A DNA stretch of 64,000 bases from Pestalotiopsis fici W106-1 (lineage: Eukaryota; Ascomycota; Sordariomycetes; Amphisphaeriales; Sporocadaceae). Every line of letters starts with the position of its first letter. Within the stretch, counting starts at the first letter, position 1. Below the pieces are notes generated by a model. The model made no database searches. It was not told where the DNA came from and worked only from the letters and a program-made list of their open reading frames with translations. Below are positions 1-11,153 of the stretch, piece by piece. Where the stretch lies: the NCBI RefSeq assembly GCF_000516985.1, contig NW_006917094.1:4357833-4421832 (forward strand). Direction: 5' to 3'. Position numbers and translations under genes: made by a program.

Positions 1-282
1 TAGTTGAGCACATGGTCTTTCCAGGGATGAATTACATGACGATGCAATTTCTTGAACCATATCACCTACATATTCTAGGTTTTGCGTAGACGGCACGCAT
101 GACATCTTTGACTTTTACCTGAGTCGGTGGAAAGAAGAGATCTGAAAGAGTGAGGTGATGGAAGAGTCTGAGTTGATTTTATCAAGCTACAAAGAAATGT
201 GTTCAAGATCTATCTAGGTAATATACAGCCGGTGACCTTTGATGAGTACCCTCCACCTCAGTATGACAGGTCTATTATTCCA

Positions 283-2047
283 CTATTTGCCACGAATCAA
301 GTCCATACCCTGTGGACGATATCTGATGCGCATCTCGATAAAAGGGTCGCCTACCAATGTGAACCCATGCTCGAAAACTCGGTGACTCGACCCTTCCGGC
401 AAAACCCAATCGTATTGCAAAATGATAATGATGAGCAGGATTTTAAGCTCATTTGCAGCAAAGAAACGTCCTGGACAGGCGTGGAGCCCGTGACCAAATG
501 CCAGGTGATTGGGACCAGTGGAAACGAGTTGAGAGATATTCTGTTTTCCGGGCTCTTCACGCATCTTGTAAAACCGATAGGGATCCCATTTCTCTGGGTG
601 CGTATGGACTTGTTCATCCCACATTCGGTGAGACGAAACCGCCAAGCCGCTGTTGGCAGGAATCACGGTGCCGTCAGAAAGCTTGATATCCTCGAGAGCC
701 AGCCGGGTCATTGAAACTAGATTAAAAGAAAAACTCAATCAGCTCGTTGTTGTCATCGATATGACGGCGAGTACCTACCCATCTCTGTGGGCTTCATGCG
801 CTGACTTTCCTTCAGCACACTGTCGAGCAGCTTCATATTGTATAATGAATTCTTTTGCCACCCCGTCTCTCGAAGATTGGAAATGATCTCTTCCCGTAGA
901 GGCACCAGTATATCCTGGTTTAGGGCAATTCTCGTCAGAGCCTGGCAAAGTAGGTCGGTCGTAGTATGAATGGCCGCGAGCGACAGCCCCAGTTGTGCGG
1001 CGGCCGGATCATACGAGACACCCTTGGCAGCCTGTTCAAGCCACTCAATGGCGTCGTCGAAGCGAGGCATCTCTTTTCCCTGAGCCCTGTGCTGTTCCTT
1101 GAGTTCCCGTCGCTTGTGCAGGGTGGCATTGATGACCTGGCGAGCCTCCTTGACCTGCTTTCGGAGGTTGCGACACTTGGGCAAGAACCAGTGCACGAGA
1201 GGTCGTAGCAATGACGGCCACATGCGCAGCTCTTCGGCGGCTTCAAAGCCGTTGACGGTGTATTCGCGGGTGATGCGAAGCCATCCTTCGTGGCGGCAGA
1301 GCTCGGTGCCAAGAAAGGCTCGTGATGAAACTTGGGCCACGATTCGGAGCACCACTTCTTTCATTGGGACAGTATGCCACTCTGTCGTTTGTAAGCATAT
1401 GATCTAGTTGTACATTCTATATTACTTGCCAGTGTCTTTTGTGAAGTACTTGTCTAGAGATAGAATTGTCTCTTCCGCCAGAGGTTCGGTAATTTTGTCT
1501 ATCACTTGTTAGCCATGATCTTGCAGTACAAAATGCAGGAGCTTATACTCAATAACTTTGTCAAGTCTTTTGTAATGATCATCTGGGCCAGGTTCTTTCC
1601 GCTTGTACCCTCACGGAAGCCATCAAACCCAGGTAGATGGGCATGGAATGACTGTGCAAAAGTGAGCTCGTGATGGTCCAGTGAGCGACAATTCGGACAT
1701 ACCTTGAAAGTCCATTTCGCAAAATCAAGACGCTTGTCATTCCGAATCTCTTGAGCCAGATGTGGAGGCAATACAATGACGTTGCCGACGTCTCCAATCA
1801 GGCGGGCTGGTTTATCTGGATTCGCTTTGAACCAAGTACGGAGTAGGTTGCCTCCATTTTGTACAAACTCGGTTTTGGCTCGTTTGTCCGAAGTCTCGAA
1901 GGCTTTCCTTGGATTGAGCAATGGAATGCTGGAGGTATCAATCTGCTGAAAAATGAACACAGCCAAAATGGAGGTAATGATGCACAAGATTGAAGTTGAT
2001 TTTGCCGCAAGGCCCCCGTCACCCACGATATATTGCCCGTAGTCCAT
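283..2047 (-). CDS. Cytochrome P450 monooxygenase, five exons
   Basis: Haem-thiolate monooxygenase, expected to be anchored in the ER membrane and fed electrons by P450 reductase. Exons (minus strand): 2047-1703, 1651-1549, 1498-1430, 1381-779 and 716-283, giving 517 residues, a usual P450 length. The ATG at 2047 puts a hydrophobic anchor at about residues 17-34. Visible motifs are the I-helix AAIHTTTD (about 307-315), the K-helix ExxR as ESQR (about 363-366) and the haem loop FGHGLHACPGR with its Cys near 454. Intron 3 (1382-1429) appears to start with GC rather than GT; this gives EWHTVPMKEVVLRIV, which fits related fungal P450s, whereas the nearby GT does not. The I-helix and haem loop recall the fungal group that includes ent-kaurene oxidase-like enzymes, but the substrate is unknown. 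The gene looks intact. Confidence 0.9.
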
Positions 2048-2824
2048 CGGTTCTGATATGTAATGTTGTAGAAGCGTGTGGAGTTGCGTGTGGCGTTGCG
2101 TGTGAATATATCTTTGAATTCTTCGGATCAAGTTGCACGAGCTTTGTCTGGCTTAAATAAATCCTAGAATCCATTCGAGATTACTGAGTGAAGAACGAGT
2201 TTGGTCGATTAAGTGTATACTGTAGATCACTTTGTCAATGCCGTTGTGATGATCGGCATCGGACCTGCCGGCTCTGGCGCGGACCGCGGAACGCGTGGAC
2301 GCTTTGTGTCAAGAACAACCCGCTGAACACGAGGCGGAGAACAGATGAACGTTCCATCTATATGTCGGACTTCGCAATCCTACCATTGCATACCATTCAG
2401 TAGGCCCTCGCAGTATTTCCATTGGCACTCGGAGCCGACCCACCATCGTCAGTGCTCAAATCAACCGAACTGCTTGAAGAAGTTGCATCGAAAGTATCGG
2501 GTCCGCAACGCCGGAGTCTCGGGGCCCATCTAAATCCGCATAAATATTGCATTGCATTAATGTTGCGATCATCCTATTACAATCATATCGTGTTGCAATG
2601 GCATACACAGCAGCCACTGGAGATCACTGGTTGTGGGTGGGCTAGATGGTATTTCACATCTATACTTTGTTACTCTATCGAATCAGCTCAGACTTCTTTC
2701 TAAGACTATCGTCCACGCATACAATCACGTCAATTCACGTGAAATACAGTGAGTAGCTTAGCTTGATTCTATCTATTGAATGTAACATGACTCTGATTGC
2801 AACGGATACCCTTGACAGCACAGG
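2048..2824. other. Intergenic, P450 upstream region
   Basis: This stretch holds the P450 promoter and the end of the neighbouring transcription-factor remnant. Short open frames on the plus strand match no family I recognise and show no splice or codon pattern of a gene. Just upstream of the P450 ATG is a short purine/pyrimidine repeat (TGCGTGTGGCGTTGCGTGTG, 2083-2102). Nothing else is supported. Confidence 0.4.
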
Positions 2825-3300
2825 TCATATGTTCTGCAACCAGTCGGAATCCAAATAGTCCCAACTGTTCGGAATCGAGTCTTGAAGGGGAAATCCAAGG
2901 AGATTCGTATATGACGAGATGATTTCTTCTCGTTCAGATGTCAGTGAACAATCCTTGGTGTATGCTTCCGCAATGCGATGTAGTGCTTGAAAGAGATCAT
3001 ACTGCTTCTCGGCAGATGGAGAGATTGATCGAATATGCGCCAGAGTATCCAATACAGTCTTGAGTAATTCGAGGTCATTCCGATCAGAATATCCAATGCA
3101 ATGTGAAAAGGTTATGATATATGGCGTGAATGATGAAAAGAGTAGTATCCTAGAGTGTATTAGGTGATCCTTCTCTGTCGATAGGGGTACAGATAAATAG
3201 GCTCTCCCGCACTCACTGCAGAATCCATCCTTACACAGCCAACTCATCCCATACTGTGCCCCATCAATTTCTTTCTTAAACAAAACACTTATTCCTGTTT
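2825..3300 (-). pseudogene. C-terminal remnant of a fungal-specific transcription factor
   Basis: The minus-strand reading resembles the extreme C-terminus of Zn2Cys6 fungal transcription factors. It has a LLFSSFTPYIITFSHCI segment (about 3145-3095), then an acidic helix (LELLKTVLDTLAHIRSISPS), a second helix (LFQALHRIAEAYTKDC) and a tail ending DYLDSDWLQNI. In complete family members these helices close the middle-homology domain, several hundred residues after the DNA-binding cluster. No Zn2Cys6 motif or upstream domain is found on this strand up to the GST gene. An in-frame intron may lie at about 3155-3197. I read it as a relic of a former regulator. A complete short gene is less likely, because the frame opens without a good ATG. 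Confidence 0.45.
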
Positions 3301-3583
3301 CTCCTTTGCAATCATCGCAGTGTCTTCTTGTATTTCGGTGTCGGCTCAAGCTGTCCAAAGCCTTCGTCGAACTGGTACATGGGGTCGTGCTCGTAAAGAT
3401 TGCATGTTGGATCGATGTAGATGATCACAGCGGTTTAGCCGCAGACCGTGCAATCAAGATGCAACCTCCTCCAGATGCACATCCTGACGATTTTGATGTT
3501 TGATAAGACCGTTGGTTGAGGGAATGTTTGGGATGATTGAGTGGATAGCCTCTGGGTTGAAGCGAGGTACCATTCCCACTGCT

Positions 3584-3832
3584 CTAGTTTTTCTTGATAT
3601 TGGTACCATGACTCCCATCGGATTTTCTCTCTCGATATTCGCGAGCTTTTTGTTCGAGATCGTCTCGCCGATCTTTTAGCGCATAATGTATGTCGTCGGA
3701 TGTGGTCTGATTCGCTTGAACGTGGTGCTGCCTTTTGCCTTCTTCCCAAACGGCTTGCTTGAATATCCGACCTCCTTGATACATAAAGCGGTTCTGATTA
3801 AATGGCAGACGCATAGTCATAGAATGAACCAT
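3584..3832 (-). CDS. Unrecognised short reading frame (82 residues)
   Basis: I do not recognise this. From the ATG at 3832 the frame reads through a basic, charged stretch (GGRIFKQAVWEEGKRQHH, then ALKDRRDDLEQKAREYRERK) that would form a long charged helix, and ends at 3584. An overlapping frame continues to 3435, so an intron could join the two. There is no signal peptide or membrane segment. It lies between the transcription-factor remnant and the GST gene. It may equally be chance. Confidence 0.18.
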   Translation of the reverse strand: MVHSMTMRLPFNQNRFMYQGGRIFKQAVWEEGKRQHHVQANQTTSDDIHYALKDRRDDLEQKAREYRERKSDGSHGTNIKKN

Positions 3833-5245
3833 CGGGAAAGATGAAGAATTTCCCGTAAAGTTATCGTAATTTGAAGCATAGACTCGAAGATAAACTGTAG
3901 GAACTGGAACGGGACAGAACAGAGATGCCCAAAAGACGAGGTAAAGGTGTATTGATGGTGATGAAAGGAAGATTCCCCTGGAATGCCTGGGAAGCTCTAA
4001 TTTGTACCCCTCCGTAGCTGCTAATTGCACCTTCCAACAATCGAGTGTTGCTAAGGATATGAACTCTATGGCTACTTACTGTTCTCCTCAAGTTAAAGCT
4101 ATGGCATGGCCACAATGGTTATTTCCCATGCCGGGCCCATCCACGCGTGCTTGTATGGTGGGAACTGGGAAAGAGCCACAAGTCAACGTGATCGATCATA
4201 TGAATATGTAGGAGGCAAGGCGCAGGTTGTAGCTGGCAGGGGTACTCTTTGCCCATTCTATCTGATCTACGCTGGATGAGAATCTTCACACGCTATCCCT
4301 TCCACTCACCTGCAACAAAAACGTCTACTTCAGGGAATGAACCACCTGTCGTGTGCAGTCCGTCAGCCAGATAACGCCTGCGGCCATGACAAGTCTGCTG
4401 TTGTTAAGGCAGCTCTGGGTGCAATGATTGATGTTGTTCTTGCCCGCTCAGGACTTCCCCAAGCAATCGTTCCACACAGCCCAGGAAATCAGTTCGAAGC
4501 GGCGGCCAACAGACATTTGGTCTTTACGTGAAGTTGGAAAGCGACACCAAAGTCTACGGCTTGACTTGCTCGCACCTAGTGCATAGTCAGTGGACAAATA
4601 CGTTTCCGGGAAGACAGAATTAGAAAGAAATTTGACCTTTTTCTTGATTAAGTACTAGGTTACTTGATTTTGGAGAAGCGGCTGATATCCAAACCCAGGC
4701 TCCTTGGTACGTCACTTGTGCATTCGCTTGCTGAGCCGAAGTTAGGACACCAGCGAACGTGTGCCACTGACTTGAACTCGATGCATATCTCCCTACACCA
4801 AAAAAGAAAGAGAAAAAGGGAGTGAATGCGGCTCTCGCAAATTTGCTGATTGCTTACGTACTTTTCTAGTGGATCAAGTAATGGATGCAATGGTATGCAC
4901 GCATGCGTACGCGAACACACACGCAGCTTACGCCCGACCATCAGCTGAGCACGCAAGTCTGTGGCACAAAGCCTGGGTTAAAGCCAGCAATTCGCAGTAA
5001 CTGTACGAATCACCAAGTCACTAGTGGAATGAAGCGGTCGGTCATTTGCAACGTGAATGCAAGATGCTCAATTCAGATCTGATGATGATTTCTCATGTCG
5101 GTGAATCTGAGTCAGACCTTTCGTCATCGCTTGTTGAAAATACTTATAAATCAGAGAGATCATTGCCTTCTCGACAGGTATCGACCACATGATATATGAA
5201 TTGTATTCGGAAATAGCTTCAATATACACCAACAATCGAGTCAAA
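3833..5245. other. Intergenic without a supported gene
   Basis: Only short open frames occur here, on both strands, without start context, splice signals or recognisable domains. The plus-strand frame at 4337-4531 has a hydrophobic patch (AVVKAALGAMIDVVLA) but no relatives I can name. The right end is the GST promoter, with a TATA-like CTTATAAATC at 5142-5151, about 100 bp before the GST start codon. Confidence 0.35.
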
Positions 5246-6099
5246 ATGGGTTCTACTGACAACAAATTGATTCTATATAACAATGACACATGCACATGTA
5301 AGAGCTTTCCACGACTACCAAAAAACCAGCAATCAAAGTACTGATGCAAAAGCTTCCAGGGTCAAACCGAGCCAAAGTTGCACTCCTTGAGCTCGGCCTC
5401 GACTTTGAGGAACGCATAATCAACGTCGACGGGCCGCGCCCCGCCGAGTTCCTGGCCATCAACCCGCGGGGTCTGGTGCCGGTGCTCGTGTTCAACGGCG
5501 ACATCATTATCGAGTCGGCCATTGTGTGCCAGTTCCTGTGCGACGTGTATCCCTCGCCGCTGTGCCCGCCGGCCGCGTCCGTCGAGGGTGCGCTCGGTCG
5601 TGCCCGCATCGCCTTCTTCACCGACGCCTATTGGACAAAGTTCCACACGGTGCTGTTTCGGCTGTTCGAGGCGGCCACCGAGGCCGACACGGAGCAGATT
5701 GCCGTCGACGCCGTGGCCGGGCTCGTTCGCGAGGTTGAGCCGTTGCTGGTGGATGCGCGTCCGTTCTTTGGCGGCAGCGAGAAACTTACCCTGGCAGAGG
5801 TAAAAAGCGACATCCAAATCCATTGAATTGATTGTAAAACTGACTGTATATGCCACTAGGTTATTACTGGGCCATTCTTGATTCGCGCCATGGCCTTGTC
5901 GAGACACGGAGTGTACCCAACGAGTCTCGTGGAGCTGATTGCCGAGAAGGCCCCCCATTTTCACAAGTGGGCCACTGCTGTTTCTTCGCACCCTAGTCTG
6001 ACCTCGGTATTTGATGAAAATGTTATTGTTGAGAGATCATGGAACAAGAGAGCTAGAATGAGAAAGGCAGCTGGCCTCTCCGACTGGGTTAAGCCTTGA
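5246..6099 (+). CDS. Glutathione S-transferase, three exons
   Basis: Predicted soluble enzyme that conjugates or reduces substrates with glutathione. Exons 5246-5297, 5360-5799 and 5860-6099 give 243 residues. The ATG at 5246 (context GTCAAAATGG) and the first intron (5298-5359) rebuild the N-terminal thioredoxin-fold start as LYNNDTCTWSNRAKVALLEL. The Cys near residue 16 sits where omega-like and fungal GSTs carry a catalytic Cys. The cis-Pro segment NPRGLVPVL (about 57-65) and the glutathione-contacting ESA (about 74-76) follow. The all-helical C-terminal domain runs from about 95 to the end. The second intron (5800-5859) follows LTLAE, a common GST intron site. It neighbours an ATP-grasp ligase on the other strand, with the 3' ends facing 140 bp apart, so a shared pathway is possible but unproven. 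Confidence 0.88.
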
Positions 6100-6239
6100 G
6101 TAGAAGTAGGGCGTTAATATTTGTAATTTTCACGCGTTTAAAATCTGGAGATATGGTACTAAAGCATGGAGGTTGATAGACAAAAAAATGAACAGATTGA
6201 GTACTCATTGCTACAATGTATTATTGTTACACAATTTGA

Positions 6240-7559
6240 TCACACTACAGTTGGCAACTCAACTTGGGCCAGTCTCTCCTTGATCCACTGCTCAACTCGT
6301 TGCAGATCCGCCGCGTCTCTCCCTCCCCAGACAATATCGGCCATGTTGTCTCCCTCATAAATCTCCGCCGTCGCAGTGACAATGACCTGACCAAAATCCA
6401 GTAGTGGTCTGAGCCGCTCGTAGATGCTGTCGAGTTTTCCAGAGTACCCAAAAGCACCAAACTGCGCGAGTGGGAGGCTGCGTCTCTTCCAAAAGTGGCC
6501 CGACATGAAGCAGATGGGCATGGAACCAGTAAACCTGGCGTTGAGGTCCACGACCCATTGCTGTCCTTGCCTATCGACCACGATATCGATGCCGGCCCAG
6601 CCCACGTATGACCGGGGCATGCGTCGTGCAGTGTCACGAACGGTCTCGCGTACCAGGTCATGCAGTTCACCTTGAGCGCTATAGTCAATGTGGCCGCCCA
6701 CCCATTTCCCGTCGGCCGTCAGCTTTTGCACCGTGACGCCCAGTATCAAGGGATCGTTGTGGTTTCTCTCGCTATCAGCGGCTCCAATGAGAAAATGGAC
6801 TGCAAGGTCTTGTACCAGATCAATGTAATCCGAAACAAGAACTTCAGTAACGCCCCGTTTCTTATAAGTTCTCATGGACTCCATCATGTTGCCGCGATTT
6901 GTTTCGTTCGTCACGATAAATGTCCCGAATCCACAGCCTGCACGACACAGCTTGAGCACAAAAGGTAGTGGTCGCTGGTTCAAGATCATTTCCGGATCGT
7001 CCAGATCCATGTCCTGTAAATTCACGACAATCGATCTAGGCGTCTTGATCCCAGAAGTAACCAGAAACTTTTTCGAGTTGATGTCGTATCCCTCCTGGGG
7101 ATCAATGAGGCAGTCGTGGTCCTTCATCCAGCCCTGTGGCCTCCAGAAGAGCAACTTCTTATTCTTTGAAGCATCCAGCAACTGCTGAGGTACATTTCCC
7201 TTCTCCAAATCCAAGAAGCGCGGTCTGTGTCGTTGACTGGGCTCCAATTGCGACAAGGCACGCTCCATTCCAGCGGCAGTGGCATTTGGCCCGAAAAAGA
7301 TGACATCCATGTTACCAATTCCAAAGGCTCGACGGAGCGGCTTGAGACCCAGAATAATTCTCTTCAAGCGGTCCTGTTCATTTGCGTCTTCTGAGAAAGG
7401 GACTGGCTCCTCGTCTTCGGGAAAGGTAAGCTCCCTTGGAAAGTTTGGGTGAAGATCGAGATGTCCAAAGACACAGTACATTGTAACAATAAAGGGCCCC
7501 TTGATTCCATGGTTGCGATACAACTCCGCCAAAGTCGTGTCAAGCTGAATAGTCTTCAT
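6240..7559 (-). CDS. Stand-alone ATP-grasp ligase, fungal 'solid-state culture-specific' type
   Basis: Single-exon gene of 439 residues. ATP-grasp enzymes activate a carboxylate as an acyl phosphate and ligate it to an amine or other nucleophile. Visible here are the ATP-binding strand-loop FVLKLCRAGCGFGTFIVT (about 200-217), an acidic segment VSDYIDLVQDLAVHFLIG (about 242-259) and the metal-binding C-terminal core GWAGIDIVVD, then VVDLNARFTGSMP (about 320-348), with the Asp and Asn expected to bind magnesium. The N-terminal 130 residues are the pre-ATP-grasp domain. From memory it matches a fungal family annotated as solid-state culture-specific ATP-grasp proteins, whose substrates I do not know. 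There is no fused ligase or carrier domain. The ATG at 7559 is the first in frame. Neighbours are a GST and an MFS permease. Confidence 0.85.
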   Translation of the reverse strand: MKTIQLDTTLAELYRNHGIKGPFIVTMYCVFGHLDLHPNFPRELTFPEDEEPVPFSEDANEQDRLKRIILGLKPLRRAFGIGNMDVIFFGPNATAAGMERALSQLEPSQRHRPRFLDLEKGNVPQQLLDASKNKKLLFWRPQGWMKDHDCLIDPQEGYDINSKKFLVTSGIKTPRSIVVNLQDMDLDDPEMILNQRPLPFVLKLCRAGCGFGTFIVTNETNRGNMMESMRTYKKRGVTEVLVSDYIDLVQDLAVHFLIGAADSERNHNDPLILGVTVQKLTADGKWVGGHIDYSAQGELHDLVRETVRDTARRMPRSYVGWAGIDIVVDRQGQQWVVDLNARFTGSMPICFMSGHFWKRRSLPLAQFGAFGYSGKLDSIYERLRPLLDFGQVIVTATAEIYEGDNMADIVWGGRDAADLQRVEQWIKERLAQVELPTVV

Positions 7560-8726
7560 TCTGAAAACAGTAAAATATCGCAGCCCAGTTCAAGATTGGA
7601 GACTGGAAAAGTCAGCCTATCGAGGCAGAGAGCCAACATTTTAAGGCACAGGGCAGCACTTTCATCTGACGGAAGTCGCCATCAAATCACGGATATCAGC
7701 GAAGACGAGAGGCTCAAAAAGAGTCCAAATCTGACTAAAAGTCGCCCGCCACATCACTGCATGATTCCCTCAACAGAAGCGTGTGGGCGAGTCTATTCTG
7801 AGCCACATCTGGCCCCGATGATCACATTGCTCACGTCAGTGTCCATCAACGTCCCAAGTCTGTCATTCAGCCCAGGCCTTTTCTGTAATCATCTACCGTA
7901 GGCAACAGCATGTGAATGCGTGCACTGGAATGTTGCTTGGAGAAATCAACTGAATGCCAGATAACACCTCTGGCATCACAGTTTCGAGAGTTTAACAAAT
8001 CTTTCGGGATCTACAAGACTTTTATATCGTCCCCAGCGTGTCGGGCCGAGAGATCTGAATGATCCTCCCGTTCTTTCAATGCGCCTTGTAGGGCTGGGAT
8101 CGATCTCGCAAAGTCTTGCCCCAAGGAGCTCACCGCCGCGGGCATAACGCCTTACTCATTTTGCAATGACGCGACCAAATCTGCAATACTCAGCAAAAAT
8201 CCTAGCCAAAAGCCACGTGGATAGGTTGATTTATTCCGCCTTCTCTGGGCCTCGATTACGGTCCCGAGATATTGCCTATTTCGAAAGCCTGGGTAATCAC
8301 CCTGGTCAAAGATACACCGTCTGACACCATGCAGAGTAATCAGTCATTCAGAACATGGGAGGCATTCCAATAAGAAGTAAACAACGGCCGAGCACGGTCT
8401 GTTGCAGATACGGGCATGTAGTTTTATTGGCCCTTGGTCATTTCATGGTCAACCGTAATGATGGGTTTAGGGTTCATGGTTGCATATGCATTGTAATCCC
8501 AATTGGGTACTGCCGGGAAAGGCAATTGTTGCCGAAACGCCCTCCGACCACCGGCTATCTAAGCGAAGTGACGTCTGTCTATTCACTAATCATTGATTCT
8601 CAATGAGACTGAATCACCAGGAGGATCTGAACCACAACACAGTTATTGCAGTTTCGACTGTGAAGTGAAATTGAAAGAGCCATTACATTGGCCTAGGCTT
8701 TTCGGGCTTGAGGAAATATTTCAAAC
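7560..8726. other. Divergent promoter region between ATP-grasp ligase and MFS permease
   Basis: About 1.2 kb separates the two divergently transcribed genes, so it probably carries both promoters. Open frames here are short and unrecognised. No operator or repeat stands out by eye. The divergent layout would allow co-regulation of ligase and permease. Confidence 0.4.
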
Positions 8727-10206
8727 ATGTCACAAGACGACGTTATTTCGCTGCATGACGCTTCTTCCTTTGGCAGGGAGCAAGAAGCTCGTACTGGTGC
8801 GGCCGACTTGAGCGATGGCAATCTCGAACAAGCACAACTTCGCCAGGTCGAGTCACAATGGAAAAAGACTTCTGTCTTGATGGGCTCTGCGATGCTGCAG
8901 TTGCCAATGTGGGGTAGGCGCAGCACCACGCTCTGATTGTCATTAGAAAGAAGGAAGGGAAACCCCCCGGACCATAAACTCACATCATTTAGGTTTCGCA
9001 ATGAGCTACGGCGTCTTTCAAGAATTCTTCTTTGCCAACTGGACGCTCCAGGGCAGCCGCGAGGTCACGGGCATCATTGGCACCACGCTCAACGGTGTCA
9101 CGTACCTGGCCATGCCGCTGCTCTTTGCCCTCTTCACCCGGCGCTGGGCCCATTGGCGGCGGTCGGCGGCCCTCTGCGGCGCGGCCCTGACGGCCTCGAG
9201 CTTTCTGCTCTCGTCCTTGAGCACCGACGTGTGGCACCTGGTCGCGACGCAGGGCGTGCTCGCGGCCCTTGGCACGGCCCTCATGTTCAGCCCGACGACG
9301 CTGTCCCTCGGCGAGTGGTACAATGACGGAAACCGGGCCCTGGCCTATGGCGTGACGCTGTCGTGCAAGAATATCGTGGGCTCGGCTTGTCCGTTCCTGA
9401 TGCGCGTCTTGCTGGACGCGTACGGCTTCCGGACGACGCTGCGCATCTGGGCCGCCGTGGCCGCCGGCACGGGCATCCTCGCCGTCCTGCTGATTCCGAC
9501 GCACCCCTCGGCGTTGGTCTCTGCGAGCAGCGAGTCTCGCGCGCCGAGAAGGATCCCGTGGTCTTTTCTTCGGCACCGCACCTTTTGGGTATACAGCGCG
9601 GCGACGACGCTGCAAAGCTGCGGCTACGGTATCCCCCAGACGTACCTCAACACCTACGCCCACGAGGTGGCTCTGCTGTCGCAGACATCGGCAACGCTGC
9701 TGCTGACACTCTTCAACGTGCCGGGCATCGCCTCGTCTTCCTTCTTTGGCTACCTGAGCGACAACCGCCGATTCCCGCTGTCGGCGGCGGCCGTGACGGC
9801 CATCTCGGGCGTCATGTCGGGTCTTGCAGCCCTGCTATTTTGGGGCCTCACATCTCCCGGCAGCATGGCCTTGTTGGTCTTGTTCTCCGTCACGTTTGGC
9901 TTTGCCGCCGGCGGGTACAGCGCGACGTGGGGAGGTCTCCTGAACGAAATGGCCTCTGAAGCCGCCCAGAGGAACGAGGCCATCGATACCGGCATGGTGT
10001 ACGGGCTTCTCAATGGCGCACGGGGTATTGGATACGTAGTTGGTGGCGTTGTGGGAGTGCCATTGCTCAATGCCGGTAGCCACCATCAGGTGGGCAGTTT
10101 CGGTTATGGCACCAGTTATGGGCCCATTATCATTTTTACGGGACTGTCATCGCTCTTGGGCGGTTGGGGTTTGCTTTGGAAGTGGAAGAGGCTTATATGC
10201 TTCTGA
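8727..10206 (+). CDS. MFS permease, monocarboxylate-transporter type, two exons
   Basis: Predicted 12-helix plasma-membrane transporter of 466 residues. Exons are 8727-8913 and 8993-10206. Splicing gives LPMWGFAMSYGVFQEFFF, the typical first helix of fungal MCT-like (SLC16-type) permeases. A hydrophilic N-terminus of about 50 residues precedes it. Later features are GVTYLAMPLLFALF (helix 2), a cytoplasmic central loop with HPSALVSASSESRAPRRIPW, and PGIASSSFFGYLSDNRR (helix 7-8 loop), which is the family's second-half signature. The C-terminus is short. Such permeases move small organic acids or export metabolites. Its position, divergent from the ATP-grasp ligase, fits export of that enzyme's product, which is inference. 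GC content is higher than in the flanking DNA, as usual for coding exons here. Confidence 0.88.
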
Positions 10207-11153
10207 GCTGGGACTAAATTGGACAAGAAGTGCCACCCGACGGCATCCAACTAAATGTAAGTGAATTTTTTCGTTAGCAAGAGTGACGACGATAGGTAAA
10301 GCACAGCGTAAACACAAACACCAATTTAGCCTGGAGCGTAGCTTTCAAATAATCAAAAGCATGGCGTGAGTATACTCGCGCCATGTATATGATATATTCA
10401 AGAAGCGGATGGCAAGAGCCAAACCCTTCACTCAAGATAAAATAACTCAATCCTCTTCCACCCTGAATAGAATCATCTTCCAAAAAACTCAAAGAACGTG
10501 TGAAAGCGAGCCCATGAGAAGAGACCCTAACGATAGCGCAGAAGCATTGTCGTCGGTCTCACTCGGCTGCAACACGCCGTCCCAGGCGATGGCGTAGGAG
10601 CACTTTCGCTGGCGAGTTCTGCTGAAGAAACCCTTCTCTCGAGTGACAGCGTATCCAAACACAAATGGGGTATCATATGCAATAAAAACAAAAAAGCAAA
10701 AACACCATTCCAGTCTCCTCCCATCTCCTTCCACCAATGTTGGTAGCAAATTTTTTTTTTTTCAAGCGAGGCCGACAGGCTCATGCAATAGCGTGGCAGC
10801 GTTGTTGCACCTATCCTCCTCTTTTCAATAAGAAACGTCTTCCACAGCGATGGCGTAAAAGCACTGTCGCCGTTTGAGGCCTGGCCGCATCGTCTCAGGC
10901 CAAACGAACCCTAGCCAGATGATGGGCATTGAAGAGGGCCGAGCCTCGCAAAGACTGTGTTTACCGATTACGATGTAATAAAATAGTTGGGTAATAATAT
11001 GAGCGGGGAAGCCCAATGAGGTCAAGCTGGTCGATAGGTTGAGCTACGCTTACGAGCCGGTATCGATATGAAGCGAATTGGTCGTGCTAGGGCAATGGTT
11101 GAACATCGAAGCTCGCATTGTCGTTTTGTGTCGTTTCAGAACGGGCAAGAGAT
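10207..11153. other. Intergenic, tail-to-tail between two permeases
   Basis: No gene is supported. The stretch holds a 12-T run (10750-10761) and two related 26-bp segments at 10586 and 10847 (separate entry). Minus-strand frames are short and lack signal peptides. The 3' UTRs of both permease genes must lie here. Confidence 0.4.
10586..10872 (-). repeat. Pair of degenerate 26-bp repeats encoding C-(S/F)-Y-A-I-A on the minus strand
   Basis: The segments at 10586-10611 and 10847-10872 match at about 22 of 26 positions. Read on the minus strand they give KCSYAIAWDGV and QCFYAIAVEDV, each preceded by basic residues (RTRQRK and LKRR). They lie in different frames about 260 bp apart, and neither frame has a signal peptide. 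They may be a decayed internal duplication. The resemblance to Kex2-flanked core repeats of fungal ribosomal peptides is noted, not claimed. Confidence 0.35.

Noticed and set aside
8989..9663. 224-codon Arg-rich minus-strand frame
   Set aside because: Antisense to the MFS permease exon, Arg/Gly/Ala-rich as expected of a reversed GC-rich gene.
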